A DNA stretch of 64,000 nt from Paralvinella palmiformis (GCA_025642065.1 JAODUP010000165.1:1-64000); one strand, 5' to 3'. Numbered from the stretch's first letter, positions 46,748 to 58,260 are shown. Translations and numbers: made by a program. Notes: generated by a model from the letters alone, not told the origin.

Positions 46748-46837
46748 CTTTCACATAACAAATCCAAGAACGTGCCATATTTTCGTTGGAAGCTGTCCTT
46801 TCATTTTCTTTTATTGACAAAGTAGCACTCGGATCAC
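46748..46837 (-). CDS. Exon of the lectin gene, possible end of a preceding CTLD
   Basis: 90 bp, phase 1-1, acceptor TCACTGCAG, donor GTAATTT. It encodes DPSATLSIKENERTASNENM and ARSWICYVK. The final W-I-C resembles the end of a CTLD, and phase 1-1 suits extracellular modules. It splices in frame to exon 46282-46458. Confidence 0.55.
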
Positions 46838-47465
46838 CTGCAGTGATAGTGATCGTGCATAACTGGTTATAATTTATACAATATAGATACACTTAAACTA
46901 ATTCCCGTGTGTCATTTTGACGTAATTGGGTTACGTGATTTGTGGCTAAGCTAATTACGCAATCAACATCCCCCCACTCCTTGACAGAGATTGTTTTCGA
47001 AAATTAAAATATGTTTGTATAACTTCTAGGCCGGTCAGAGTCGATGAATTGTTATTTTTTATGTTTTGTCTGCTTTACTTGTTCCTTGTTGGTCGTTGTT
47101 TCCAGTTGATTTAGAAAAACGGGCGACGGGAATCGCAACGGGAATCAGCAAATTAGCCATATTCAATTAGATGTTTCTTCCAATTAACAGCTATCGAAAG
47201 TAGAACTCGTCAATTTGGAATATGAAATCACCCGTTGTATGCAACGGGAGGCAATAAGAAAAGTCAAATGGCTTGCAGTATGCACACACCTACTAGCTAT
47301 TTGGCCAGCCACTAAGCTGCGTCACTTTAGCTGTGCGATTTCAACGGTTCTCTCATCTGATTGGTGGCTATATTTAGAAAGGAGCGGGCTTTCCTAATCC
47401 CGGTGTGCTTTGCAAATTTAGGATCAATACGTCATAAATCACAGTGATAATTCGATACCTTACTG
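46838..47465. other. Intron, no exon recognised
   Basis: No motif seen; C-run at 46970-46974. Confidence 0.5.
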
Positions 47466-47655
47466 TTATGGTCCTGTCATACTATAGCGTATGAGAGAAA
47501 CGTATGAGTTGTGTATGAAAATTGATAATATCATTACCATACGCACAAGAAGACCTTGAAAATGCAGAATTGTGCACATACTTACCGTATCTTACCTATG
47601 AGTAGCGTATGGCCAGCGAATGTCAGAATATGTTAGCGTATAAACCACGCGTCGG
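47466..47655. repeat. CGTATG-rich block, possible DNA-transposon end
   Basis: CCTGTCATACTATAGCGTATG starts like the Harbinger end at 41390 (CCTGTCACACC), followed by repeated CGTATGAG, GTATGG and CATACG words in both orientations. It looks like the end of a related, non-coding element; the other end was not found. Confidence 0.4.
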
Positions 47656-47935
47656 AGTACGCACAACTGTTTAATTTCAGTTGATTAACATTGATATAGC
47701 GTTGTCACGGTGAAATAAGTGGAAGTGGGGAATCCCCCAACAGGATATGACCTCCTGTGGTGAGCCGGCTGTTTTGAAGAACTATTCTAGTAATATTTCT
47801 CATTCACCGGGGTGTACTCCAGATAAATGTAGCGCATGTCACGTCATGAACCAACGAAACAACTGATAGGCCCGATGGATCTAGATAGGGTCAATTTCTT
47901 TTCGTTGTTATGTCTAATGTGATTACACTGATCAC

Positions 47936-48176
47936 CCGGTAACCATTTCATCGTTACAAACAAAACAATTCCAGCACAACGTGTATGTGACTATTCTTGA
48001 CATGTTAACTGGTATGCCGGTAAATCGAATCTTAAAATAAAACGTAGGTCCCATAATCAGGTTTGGATCAGTATGTTTCCCACGTCTGTGATATTTGGGT
48101 CTCTTAAGCCATTTCAAGTTGTTTACAATTCCAGTTTCATGATATTGATGTGCAAATGTTAAATTCAGATAATCTA
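47936..48176 (-). CDS. Candidate exon of the lectin gene, extracellular segment
   Basis: 241 bp, phase 1 in, acceptor TCTGCTTTTCAG. It encodes DYLNLTFAHQYHETGIVNNL, KWLKRPKYHRRGKHTDPNLI, MGPTFYFKIRFTGIP and TYTLCWNCFVCNDEM. N-glycosylation sites (NLT, NMS) and three cysteines suggest an extracellular fragment. The donor (GTGATC, phase 2) does not match the next exon at 46837 in phase, so an exon is missing or the end is wrong. Confidence 0.45.
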
Positions 48177-48885
48177 CTGAAAAGCAGACACAATTGTAAT
48201 TAGAACCATTATAAATTAAATTTTAATAATAATAAGTATGCACATTTGGTGGCCCAGAAATAGCTAATTTCCTCTTCATATGCATGAGATATATAATTGT
48301 GTTGGTACCATCTACCGGTACTATTATTTCGACACTTGGCATCCTATATCATTACGTTGTGTTTTGAATTAGGACGCGGGGTAAGTTGGGATGTGAATAA
48401 TACGTTCTTTATCCAAAAGGTTTACTTTTATACTCTTCTTAATCTTGCCACTAAGTACATAGAATATGATAGAGTACAAGTAAGGCAATTATATTCTTCA
48501 ACACCTTTAGAAAATATCCTTTTTAAGTCAATTTCACCTTAACCTGGCCATGGTATATTCCTAAATCTGCCCATGGCTAGGTTCAGATTAATGTCAAATG
48601 TTTATGAGTGTGGGTCTGTTCTTTTATCATTAAAATACCACTAGAGTGAATGGCCATTATGTAGTAAATGGTAAGGCTTTAAAATCCCCATAATGGGCTA
48701 TAATAACCCAAAGGAAAGAAATTGATTCATTATGAGTACATAATGAAGTAACACGGGTATCTTATAATACCACTTTAGTACTCAAGTTATTAACGATTAG
48801 GTAATCACCTTATGCCCTGTGAACGATTACCAGCAAGCTCATATGATGTAGGTATGTGTGGTATGTTTTATGGGCTGAATGTAAG
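48177..48885. other. No gene recognised
   Basis: Open frame 48297-48542 has no motif. Confidence 0.5.
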
Positions 48886-49405
48886 TAACATATTATGGAT
48901 GTTAACTGAACAACAGTTCCTACCCACACTCAAAGCCCATACAAACAAGGCTTTGGAATGAGACTTACATGGTAGCAGTAGTTTAGGCAGTAAACTCAGG
49001 TTACTATGCATATAACGTGGCAGACATGGGTGTAGGATTTGGCCAGAAACAGTTTCTGATATATGCTGGGCAGTATGCTACAAAGCATAATGTGAAGCTC
49101 AAAGGTGCTAAACCATCAAATAAGTGGTGGTGTGGATTGCTGAAACGACACCCTGATCTAAGTTAAGAAAACTAGAACCAACAGCAGCTGCTCGTCATCA
49201 GGGCATGGTCCAGGAAGTTGTTAAGTCATACTTCGAAGCAATTCGTCTGACTTTGATTGATTAAGCACATGTTTAATAATCTTGGCGCTATAATTTTGAA
49301 CATGGATAAAATTGGAATTGTTCTCGATCACAAGTCAATGAAGGTACTGAACAGTAATGGAAACAAGTAAATGATAACAGTTATTGCAGCAATTAATGCT
49401 CAGTA
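48886..49405 (+). pseudogene. Second CENP-B/pogo-type transposase fragment
   Basis: Broken frames give GVGFGQKQFLIYAGQYATKH, PSNKWWCGLLKRHPDLS, then EPTAAARHQGMVQEVVKSYF and LGAIILNMDKIGIVLDH with VITVIAAINAQ. This is the CENP-B-like HTH, the following helix, and the start of the DDE domain, where the usual NxDET block reads NMDKI. It differs from the element at 29075. The catalytic core beyond is absent. Confidence 0.7.
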
Positions 49406-50105
49406 CATATGATACCTAAGTGTTTCATAAGTCTGCAGATATATGACTTCCGGTGATTTTTCGATGGGCGTGTTCTCCAGTCTCTAGACTTTGATGTACA
49501 GGGGACTGATTACTTTAGATTTAGGGGGACTAAGTTTAGATATCTTAGGTTCCTAATGAGTATTTAACAATCTGACTTAGATCAGGTATTTACAGTGGTA
49601 GGTTCCAAAGGATCGGTGTTGCGCCTGACTGTATAGCAACCCCCCCCCCATGCAGAATCAAACTAGTTCTCCAAGTCACTTGTTTCTGCTTACTTCTTCG
49701 TGTTAACCTTTAACTAACAGATGAGTTGCATTGATAGCATGAGTGTTGGGTGTACAAACGACTCTTTATTCAAGTGTGAGCACGTTAAAGAAAGGGATGC
49801 CAGAGTTAGGTGGAAAGTACAAATTCACTGGCTCGGATTAGGTAAAATGTGGCTGAGGATTTGGTGAAATCTTAGATAAGGCATGATCATCGCGCTCAAA
49901 TAACATTTACATCCGATTTCCAGAATTAGCTATCATGAATAATAAGTTACTGGAAATTGTTTAAAAAACAAAGTGGCCTGGATTTGGTGAAATTACCCTA
50001 TTTATAAAAGTTTATAAGCGACGGATTATAAACACATATTTTAGTCTTTATAATAAAAAAAATCCGTATTACTATAATATATAAATATGTAGGTAGGTAT
50101 GTATT

Positions 50106-50109
<4 letters not shown>
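49406..50109. other. No gene recognised
   Basis: C-run at 49641-49649. No motif-bearing frame. Confidence 0.5.

Positions 50110-50115
<6 letters not shown>

Positions 50116-50161
<46 letters not shown>
50116..50161. repeat. (TA)n microsatellite
   Basis: About 23 TA units directly downstream (on minus) of the CTLD exon donor. Confidence 0.95.
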
Positions 50162-50163
<2 letters not shown>

Positions 50164-50176
50164 ATTGATTGATAAC

Positions 50177-50480
50177 CTGTATTTGGTAGCTCCAGCGTAC
50201 AGTCTGTTAGGGATTCATTAATCCATGTCCAGTTCGAGCCAAAATCTTTTCTCCTGGCTCCAATCCATGTAAGTTCTGTGACGCCAGCAATTCGATAAAG
50301 CAGCGCCCTCTAGTGTATCCTTGTCTCTGATAGTGGCCAACTCATTCCCGTCTTGTTTACAAACATGATAAGCCTCACACCAATCGACAGTCTTCGATAG
50401 CTTATAGACAGAGAGTGTCGGTGTCAGGTTAATGGACGAAATCTTGTTTATATCAGGGATATCGCTAGTCGCCAAACATT
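50177..50480 (-). pseudogene. C-type lectin domain exon with a frameshift
   Basis: Acceptor GTGAAATTTTAG, donor GTTATC, phase 1-1 expected, but the length is 304 bp, one base too many. First frame: CLATSDIPDINKISSINL, SVYKLSKTVDWCEAYHVCKQ and DGNELATIRDKDTLE. From about 50300 another frame gives TELTWIGARRKDFGSNWTWI and NESLTDC, the WIGA and W-x-W blocks of a CTLD. Either a true inactivating indel or a sequencing error. The exon would supply an upstream CTLD of the same gene. Confidence 0.7.
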
Positions 50481-51102
50481 CTAAAATTTCACGGGACTCG
50501 CTCGTCCGGATCCAGATAAAAAACTACAAGACCTAAATTAAGGACATATAAATCACTACATATAGATATTGTAATATTTACTGTTTATTTTAATACGCAT
50601 GAGACTGATTTTGCACATTTCTTTTCCCGACTACAGGTGGTACTAAATTTAAATAATCAAATAGTCTGTACTTACTGGAAAATAAACCAATCATTTCCTT
50701 TCCGATACTTAGCTAACTTGCCGAAGTAACATCGTCATACGAACAAAACGGATGTGGCATATTGATGTAAATATAACTTTTATAAACGGTACAACGTACA
50801 GTCTCTGTAACTCTGACCAAGAGAAGTTCGTGAGTGAGTAACATCCGCTGACAGTGCACGTTTTAATGTCTAAATTGACCAATTAATAGCTAATTGTTAG
50901 CAACTTAACAATAGCCTGCTGTTAAACGGGACAAGTAGCTTAAAATCAATTTCCACTTAATTACCAGGATGCACTGGTATCAAGATGAAATCCCGTGATG
51001 CGGGAAGTTTATTAAATAGTATTGCGTATCAAGTCGTAACTCATTAAGTTTGTACTCTACGAATGAGTCACTTCTTAAAGTGCATTCTCAACCATTGAAT
51101 AT

Positions 51103-51103
<1 letters not shown>
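50481..51103. other. No gene recognised
   Basis: No further lectin exon seen here. Confidence 0.45.
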
Positions 51104-51173
<70 letters not shown>

Positions 51174-51175
51174 GG
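51104..51175. repeat. Self-complementary microsatellite (CT)n-(TA)n-(GA)n
   Basis: CT run 51105-51133, TA run to 51156, GA run to 51173. The CT and GA arms are complementary, so the whole tract can form a hairpin of about 70 nt. Confidence 0.95.
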
Positions 51176-51991
51176 GGGATTAGAAGGTAATTATAATTAG
51201 TCACTAGTCCACAGAACTAGTATCGTGGAAAATATACTAGTACTGAGAGTAATTTACTAGTCCCGACTACACCAAATAAAATTTCAATTACATAATGTTT
51301 ATTTCATAATGTGTTAACTTCAATGGTTTTGTATAGCATTATGAATACATTTAAATGTTCATTTGAAGAAAAGAAACAACAGGTCATTGGTAGCTGATCC
51401 AAAAAGAGCATCTGGTTTCAACTGCTGAACCTGGGGGAATCTAGGTTTGGGTCAATTTCTGCTTCGATTGTTTATTTATAAATGCCATCAAACAAGCGAG
51501 TTGTTCAGATTTGAGGGAGGTTTCATGGGGTAACTATAGTGGCTTCGTCTTACAAATCAAGGTCATTTGTACTAGACTGTCACGTATTTGACTGGGGCCG
51601 GAAAAGAAATATGGCCGTCCCGACTCCAGTATGCTCTAGCGCGTAAGAAGCTGAACGGCCGTGCGTTCTCCGGTTTATGCGAGTGATGGCTTAACAAGAA
51701 ACAGGAGCGGACTAGAAACCGAACGAGCATAGACGGAATTTCGTGTTATGGTGATGCCGACATAGCGCGCTGTTCCCAATGCCACACAATTTCCCTCAGG
51801 GTTCACAACCTGTTGGCTGTTTAAAAACATTTTGACGCGGGGTATGTCCAGCAGATTGATACATTTGGGCAAGATGCGACTTTATTCTAGCCTAATAATT
51901 TTACTCGCCCGCAAGAAGAATCAAACTGAAAGTTTACTAGTCATGTCAATTCTGTACTCTCTTTCGACGAAGGGGAGAACGGTAATTTCTA

Positions 51992-51995
<4 letters not shown>
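51176..51995. other. No gene recognised
   Basis: A minus-strand frame at 51675-51872 contains NPEGNCVALG, faintly lectin-like, but lacks splice sites and other CTLD marks. Confidence 0.4.

Positions 51996-51996
<1 letters not shown>

Positions 51997-52030
<34 letters not shown>
51997..52030. repeat. (TA)n microsatellite
   Basis: About 16 TA units. Confidence 0.95.
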
Positions 52031-52031
<1 letters not shown>

Positions 52032-52359
52032 CACTTTAATCGAATTAATAATCAGAGATTCCAATTCCAGTAAAGTAGTGAAAGGTACATTGTCTACTGA
52101 CCATTCAAAAAATGTGATTATACACCTCGTTTTAGCATAACGTATACGTGTATAGTTTAACCTTGGCGAATACAAAGGATTCCGATAATGGATTGTACAC
52201 GGCATAATAATTATAAATAACCAAAATAATTAAATCACGAAGAATACTAAACATTCGTCACTTAGTGATGTATGGCATAGATTTGTCCAGGTTAAAGTCC
52301 CTGTCAAACAAATGTCATATTAGCTATAAAATATGACACTTTTTATTTCCTCTCATTGG

Positions 52360-52535
52360 ATGGGGAGGAGACACCGACAACGCAGGTGTTAGAGCGCAAT
52401 GATGCAAATCCCATGTTGCGAGTTCGAACCCGACGGGTACTTTGTTGTCTTATAAGATGCTTCCCTAAGGAATGGCCTTTTGGCAGTATGAACTGAGCCA
52501 AGGTTAAATAAACCACTCACTTACCTCGCTCACTT
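52360..52535 (+). mobile_element. tRNA-derived SINE (family 2)
   Basis: Head with GGTGTTAGAGCGCAATGATG (box A-like) and GCGAGTTCGAACCCGACGGG (box B), followed by a body ending in CTCACTTAC repeats. T-arm pairing is good but the acceptor stem is not, so not a working tRNA. Confidence 0.6.
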
Positions 52536-52870
52536 ACTCACCTTGCATTAGAGTAAATGGGAAAAATTAACTATGCATGAAAAAATAAGACGCTTATGCA
52601 AAATATGAACTGTTGTCACGATGTCAAATGCTCTATGATTATCAATATGCCGTGTTGCTGGTCAACATAATGACAATTTGTTGTTAAAGTCACCATGACA
52701 CTGTGTATGTAAATGATAATGTTACTTGATTGAAGGCTTTTATATACTGACGGTAAATAAACAGATTACGAACATATCATGCGCTGATCTGACACTGTGT
52801 CTATCAATCATGAATTCGATGAAGATGAAATGAATGAATAAATGAGTGAATAAGTCAGTTACGGTCAGTT
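52536..52870. other. No gene recognised
   Basis: ATGA/ATGAATGAG-like simple DNA near 52826-52856. Confidence 0.5.
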
Positions 52871-52984
52871 AGCCGGTGTTCGGTTGATTCATCCGGGGAC
52901 AGGCTACGCCTAGAACCGGCGGTCGAGTGTCCTATTCCTCGGGGACAATAAAATAATCGGACGCAAACGCTTTTATAAACACTA

Positions 52985-53080
52985 GAAATCTCTTTCGAAC
53001 ATACGACACTCTGATAAGAACCCGTGACCTCAACATTTGTACTACATGGTACTACCAACTACGCTCATTGAAGTGATCAG
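52985..53080 (-). repeat. tRNA-like SINE head
   Basis: On minus, AATGAGCGTAGTTGGTAGTA (box A) and GTCACGGGTTCTTATC (box B). Probably the 5' part of a SINE that extends to about 52880. Confidence 0.5.
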
Positions 53081-53254
53081 GTTGTCCGTCGGTCGGAGGT
53101 GACGAGATTGGGTCAAATGGGAAGACAATACTAGAATAAAGGCTGTTCATTATTTCCATTCGCCACCAACCTTATTGTTCTATGATGGCCTTGTTTGCCA
53201 GCAATGTTCGGCGAGTCGTCCGCACGGACATTAACCTGGAATTCCTGTTTAGGG

Positions 53255-53340
53255 TTGTTATTGTTGTTGTTGTTGATGATGTTGTTTTTGTTGTTATTGA
53301 TATTGTTGTTGTGGTTGTCGTTGTTGAAGGTTTTATTTTT
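53255..53340. repeat. (TTG)n imperfect microsatellite
   Basis: TTG/TTA/GAT trinucleotides; the minus-strand open frame of threonines is repeat-encoded. Confidence 0.9.
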
Positions 53341-53525
53341 ATTCTGTCGCTGCCGTAAGTCATAAGGTGGCCTACTCTGAAGTAATCAATTCAATTATTG
53401 CATCCCAGTCAAAGAACGAGTCAGTGAGTTCCTAACCTTAACTTAAGTGTTTGTAGTGCTATATGAGGGTCTTATATATTAGATGTTAGTCCACTCAGAG
53501 ACCAAGAAACTCAGCAAAACATATT

Positions 53526-53826
53526 GTGTACTGTCCAGCTAGATAGCTGCTCTGAAGCGCTTTACGGTATTGCAATCCACGACTCAGACCTGTATCAATC
53601 CGGCACGCGCCTCAACTCCCAAGGTAGCACACACGGCATGCTGCCGTTATAGGCGCAAAACGTTACTCAGAGACGCAAAGCCTTCACGTCCTGTCAGGTT
53701 CCCATTTCTGGCTTAGTGAACCAGTCGCGCCACATGAGAACATTGCAGCTCCGGGCTCTCGAACCCGCGACCCTTAGGTTACGACTGTCACGGCCTAACT
53801 AACTGCACAATCCCGGTTCGACATAG
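53526..53826 (-). mobile_element. tRNA-derived SINE (family 3), copy 1
   Basis: On minus: head CGGGATTGTGCAGTTAGTTA (box A) and GGTCGCGGGTTCGAGAGCC (box B), then a conserved body with GTTTTGCGCCTATAACGGCA and GGGAGTTGAGGCGCG, ending near the GCGCTTCAGAGCAGC stretch. Aligns over its length with copy 2. Confidence 0.85.
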
Positions 53827-54189
53827 TAAACACTGTTATCTATATGAACACCAGACAAAGGTCATCAATTAAAACAGTAAATCAGCAATTGGGCTCCAAG
53901 AACAGAAAACACATGAAGGATTCATAAACATTCACCAGACAGAGGCTGACCAATAAACTGGTTATCAATAAAGCCATTAAGTGGGCACTTTAGCACCAAG
54001 AAAAAAAACACATTAACAATCTATAAACACTGACCAGAAAAAAGCTCACCCATAAAACGGTAATCAATAAAGTCAAAAAGTGGGCAATTGGGCACCAAAA
54101 ATAGAAAACAAGTGGAGGATTTATAAAAACATATATTGAAGAATATAATATGACACTAATTAGTAATCTGGAAATAGTGTAATTGTAAC

Positions 54190-54517
54190 AATAATAATAA
54201 TAATATGTGACATTCATATAGCGCCCTATTCAGCTAGAAGCTGTTCCAGGGCGCTTTTCAATATTATTATCGCTGACTCTGACCTGTTTCCACCCAGCAC
54301 ACATCTCAACTCCCAAGTGAGTATACAACGCGCGCTGCCATTATAGGCGCAAAGCGTTAATCAAACACCTACCAATCGCGTCCTACCAGGTACTCATTTG
54401 TTTAATGGATGAGTGAACCAGTCGCCACATGACGGCATTGCAGCTCACGGGGCCTCGAATCCGCGACCGTTCTGCTACGAGTCCTACGCTCTAACTAACT
54501 GCGCTATCACGGCTCGA
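54190..54517 (-). mobile_element. tRNA-derived SINE (family 3), copy 2, with tail
   Basis: Same family as 53526-53826. The 3' part on minus reads GCGCCCTGGAACAGCTTC then AGGGCGCTATATGAATGT and ATT repeats (54190-54205 on +). This tail resembles the 3' end of LINE B (14150-14217), suggesting that the SINE uses the LINE's reverse transcriptase. Confidence 0.85.
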
Positions 54518-54948
54518 TGGATATGAAAGGAAGCCGTTATCGGTATTTCACGGCCATAGTCATAGATCACCATTTATAAAGGATCAAGTAAAATACTGCA
54601 TGCACTAAGCCAATTGATGGTCTGGGTATGTTTTTGTTATCGGCAGAATCGAATGTTTTAGCAAGAAACGGCAACTGAGAGCCCTTTCTGGAAAATTAAC
54701 GTTACAGTTTTGCGATGTTAATATTTGTGATAAATGGACGTGATAATGGATCAAAACGTATTTTAAGGGAGGAAAATGTAATCCCCTCCGTCTAGTACCT
54801 GAGTTCAAATCCCGACTGATATATGTCTAAAGGCTGATTAATTTTTCCTAGCGCCTCCGCTTTTGATATTTTTAGTTATTTTTTTCCCGATATAAATACA
54901 AAATGGACCTAGAACTGAAATATTTTACGGCCATTTTATAATCTTAAG

Positions 54949-55227
54949 ATGCAGTTACGTTTTAAGATAACATATTCATTCACACAAATAACTACATTAA
55001 GAAATATGTGGCTTCAATCACAGACGGACATAACACACGACGAAATACAAGTAATTATACGCATTCAGCTAACTAACTATTATATGCAAACATATTGTCA
55101 TGGACTCATTACTAATGGCACAACGTATCGTGGTACAGCTAATGGTGTTGTGATTTGCATGCCTTCAGATTCTCGGATCATATCCGAGTGTGTATTATAT
55201 TTCCTGTTTAAGGCGAACGCCAAGTGA
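54949..55227 (+). other. Open frame with a kringle-like stretch
   Basis: A 92-codon frame includes YCHGLITNGTTYRGTANG followed by a Cys. Kringle domains have a Cys, then NG..YRGTA..T..G..C. Only this part is visible; no splice sites or other kringle cysteines were identified, so it is a weak hint. Confidence 0.2.
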
Positions 55228-55359
55228 GGCTACCCCATACACACAAGTTAGTGATATCACCATGACAACTGTCAACATAAATATGTATGTTTCTAAGTAC
55301 TAAGGGATAATCTCATGATCAACACGTTAACTTGCCGCATGTATGCCAGTCTGTATACA

Positions 55360-55923
55360 AAAGTGAAAGATGAAACACCCTTCAGACATGCTAATACTGA
55401 GATTTAAACTCAACTGGTTTAGATTAATTACCAAACCCTACCAATTACATCTTAGAGGGAAGAGGGTTAGTGGTATAATGAAGTGTTGTGTAATTAAACA
55501 TTAACTAAAAAACAAGTTGTTATTCTAGAACATATCTGTTTTAAGTTACCAACAGAAATTCTAATACTTTACTTTCTAATCTTTGTACAGCATAAATCTT
55601 AAATATAAAAAAAATGATGCATTAACTTCCCAGATTTGAAGATTCATTGACACAGAAATATGTAAATATTTACAATATGTGATGCTTATAAACAACAAAA
55701 GACAATCTTATTAAATATCTGAATGTTTATAGTAGTATTTGAAGATAGAATCAACCACTTATAAATTATGATTCACATGCACAAGTACAAACATCTCATT
55801 GTTTTTTTGTTGCTCTCATATCATGTTTTATTTTGATATTAAAATGCCATCTTAAAATAGCCTACAAAGCAACACATCTTCAAATAAAAGCTTGTGAAAA
55901 ATGTCACTAACAATTAACTATCA
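55360..55923. repeat. 564-bp direct repeat, copy 1
   Basis: Matches 56236-56799 base for base with very few differences at a constant offset of 876 bp. It starts in the body of a family 1 SINE and ends 5 bp before the stop codon region of the exon at 55928-56119. Confidence 0.95.
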
Positions 55924-55927
55924 TTTA

Positions 55928-56119
55928 CTACTCGTTTAATGCGTCTTTTGCCTCATCTGCCTCAATGCCAAACAAACTGAATGGAATCTTGGTGAGATCA
56001 CTGTGAAGTGTGTCTATCTTGAGAGATTGGAAGCACTCATAAAACTTCTCCACAGATGAGTAGTACATATAGTGGCTGCTGCCCCCTGTTGGATTCAGCT
56101 GTGATAACATATCGCAACC
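55928..56119 (-). CDS. Last exon of an unrecognised gene
   Basis: 192 bp in phase 0, acceptor GATTTTCTTCAG, to a TAG at 55928-55930. It encodes GCDMLSQLNPTGGSSHYMYY, SSVEKFYECFQSLKIDTLHS and DLTKIPFSLFGIEADEAKDA, ending LNE. The balanced, non-repetitive composition and clean splice site support a real C-terminal exon. I do not recognise the family. Upstream exons were not found within the window. Confidence 0.55.
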   Translation of the reverse strand, partial: GCDMLSQLNPTGGSSHYMYYSSVEKFYECFQSLKIDTLHSDLTKIPFSLFGIEADEAKDALNE

Positions 56120-56159
56120 CTGAAGAAAATCAAGTACAAAGGATTAGACAAATTGATGA

Positions 56160-56335
56160 ATTTTGTATGTTTTACAGCCGCTTTTGTACACATGATATGT
56201 TAAATGGGCCCAGCAATGTCCAAGGGTAATGAGGCAAAGTGAAAGATGAAACACCCTTCAGACATGCTAATACTGAGATTTAAACTCAACTGGTTTAGAT
56301 TAATTACCAAACCCTACCAATTACATCTTAGAGGG
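56160..56335 (-). mobile_element. tRNA-derived SINE (family 1) fragment
   Basis: Shares TTTACAGCCGCTTTTGTACA and GTGAAAGATGAAACACCCTT with copies at 7600 and 41035. The repeat copy 2 boundary (56236) lies inside this SINE. Confidence 0.75.
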
Positions 56336-56799
56336 AAGAGGGTTAGTGGTATAATGAAGAGTTGTGTAATTAAACATTAACTAAAAAACAAGTTGTTATT
56401 CTAGAACATATCTGTTTTAAGTTACCAACAGAAATTCTAATACTTTACTTTCTAATCTTTGTACAGCATAAATCTTAAATATAAAAAAAATGATGCATTA
56501 ACTTCCCAGATTTGAAGATTCATTGACACAGAAATATGTAAATATTTACAATATGTGATGCTTATAAACAACAAAAAACAATCTTATTAAATATCTGAAT
56601 GTTTATAGTAGTATTTGAAGATAGAATCAACCACTTATAAATTATGATTCACATGCACAAGTACAAACATCTCATTGTTTTTTTGTTGCTCTCATATCAT
56701 GTTTTATTTTGATATTAAAATGCCATCTTAAAATAGCCTACAAAGCAACACATCTTCAAATAAAAGCTTGTGAAAAATGTCACTAACAATTAACTATCA
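56236..56799. repeat. 564-bp direct repeat, copy 2
   Basis: Second copy; the 876-bp period shows a tandem duplication with about 1.6 units, in which the exon is present once only. Confidence 0.95.
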
Positions 56800-58240
56800 A
56801 TCAATTTATTTTATACCGTTTAAACAATATGACAGGATAATCATAACACAGCCGCATACACCTTCCCGCACGAACGTAATAATTTAGAAGTAGACATTTC
56901 TCTATCTTTGTATTTTGTCCACAGTAAAAAAATTCGCCCACAGACAGTTACATTTGTCAGACTACATACACATTTCTATTTGTCTGAAAATTAGTATTGC
57001 AGCACTGTATTATATTGAATATGCTTTTGCAAATTTCACCAACAATTAACTATCAATCAGTTGATATTGGCTCTTTCAATCGTGACAGTGATTGGCCTAT
57101 GTTTGATGCTAGCTCCGCCCAACTGATTCGATGTTGCGCATTATTACAACACACTGTTGTTGTATCATTTATCAGTGAGCCGAGCTGTCTCGTCAGTGGG
57201 TCGAGCTGTCTCATAATGGGGCCTAACTGTTTGGGCTGAGTTGTCACTTGGGCCGAGCTGTCTAGGATTCGTATGTTCATGTCTGTAAATTAACTCCATC
57301 CATGGTCCAAGACCAAGCTGAAGGAATGAAGGATAATATAATCTTATTCTGCCATTATCTGGTGTATGTGAAACGATCTGTGTATTTATATTATATTATT
57401 CTTGCAGAATATCAATATGGCACTCAAAGGCTCAACATAAAGACACTGTTATGCACTCACTGCAATGCTCCAGTGGGCATTATCAGTTGATAAAATGGAG
57501 AGATGCACCTGTAGTGTGGTGTGCATTAGAAAATTAAGACTTGATCATCCATCATGCACATGCCCACCACCATTTGAGTAGGTTATGATTGTCATATCAC
57601 ATCCATGTATTATTATCCTCTCAAATTAGTCAGTGTACTGGGAACTGGACTATTCGTCCTCACTTTTATTCACCTGTCAAGTTGCTTCACCCTGTTTTAT
57701 ATTATAGAATCATCACTCTTGATTTAGTGTCACCTTTGTTTTATATGATTATCTTTTGTGCTTGTTTTATATTATTATAAAACAACTATAATTAATAATT
57801 ATATTACATATTTTTTGTAGTATTTTTTATTATTAATACTTCCGAAAAGAATTAGACTAATTTTTTTTCTTCAGGTCACAACTATATTATAATAAATGAC
57901 CCATTCTTATATTCCCTTAGCACAAACTGGGAAACAGTGATATATGGATGCATGTTTATTTTCATACAAATAATACAAATAAACTAAAATTACTACCAAA
58001 TATTGAAAATAATTTAAAACTTAATATTTAAAACAATATAATACATGAGCATTCCATCATACCAGAGTTCCACATATTATATACATAATTAAACATGCCA
58101 ACTTGTATGGTACAAGTTTATACTTGCATGATTATTTAACTGTTTATTACTAATATCACCAACTTATAACATATATATGGCCAAATTAATTTCTGGTATC
58201 CCTATTACATGTATCTGATTATCAAAAATGTATATATTGC
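56800..58240. other. No gene recognised
   Basis: GAGCTGTCTC words occur four times around 57182-57262. Open frames here lack motifs. Confidence 0.5.
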
Positions 58241-58260
58241 ACATTTTGTTTTCACATGAT

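Noticed and set aside
51675..51872. Possible lectin-domain second half (NPEGNCVALG)
   Set aside because: No WxD or final C-E pattern and no splice sites in phase 1.
55360..56799. LTR pair of a retrotransposon
   Set aside because: The copies are direct and similar in size to LTRs, but the space between them is 312 bp with a spliced host-like exon, and the ends lack TG..CA.
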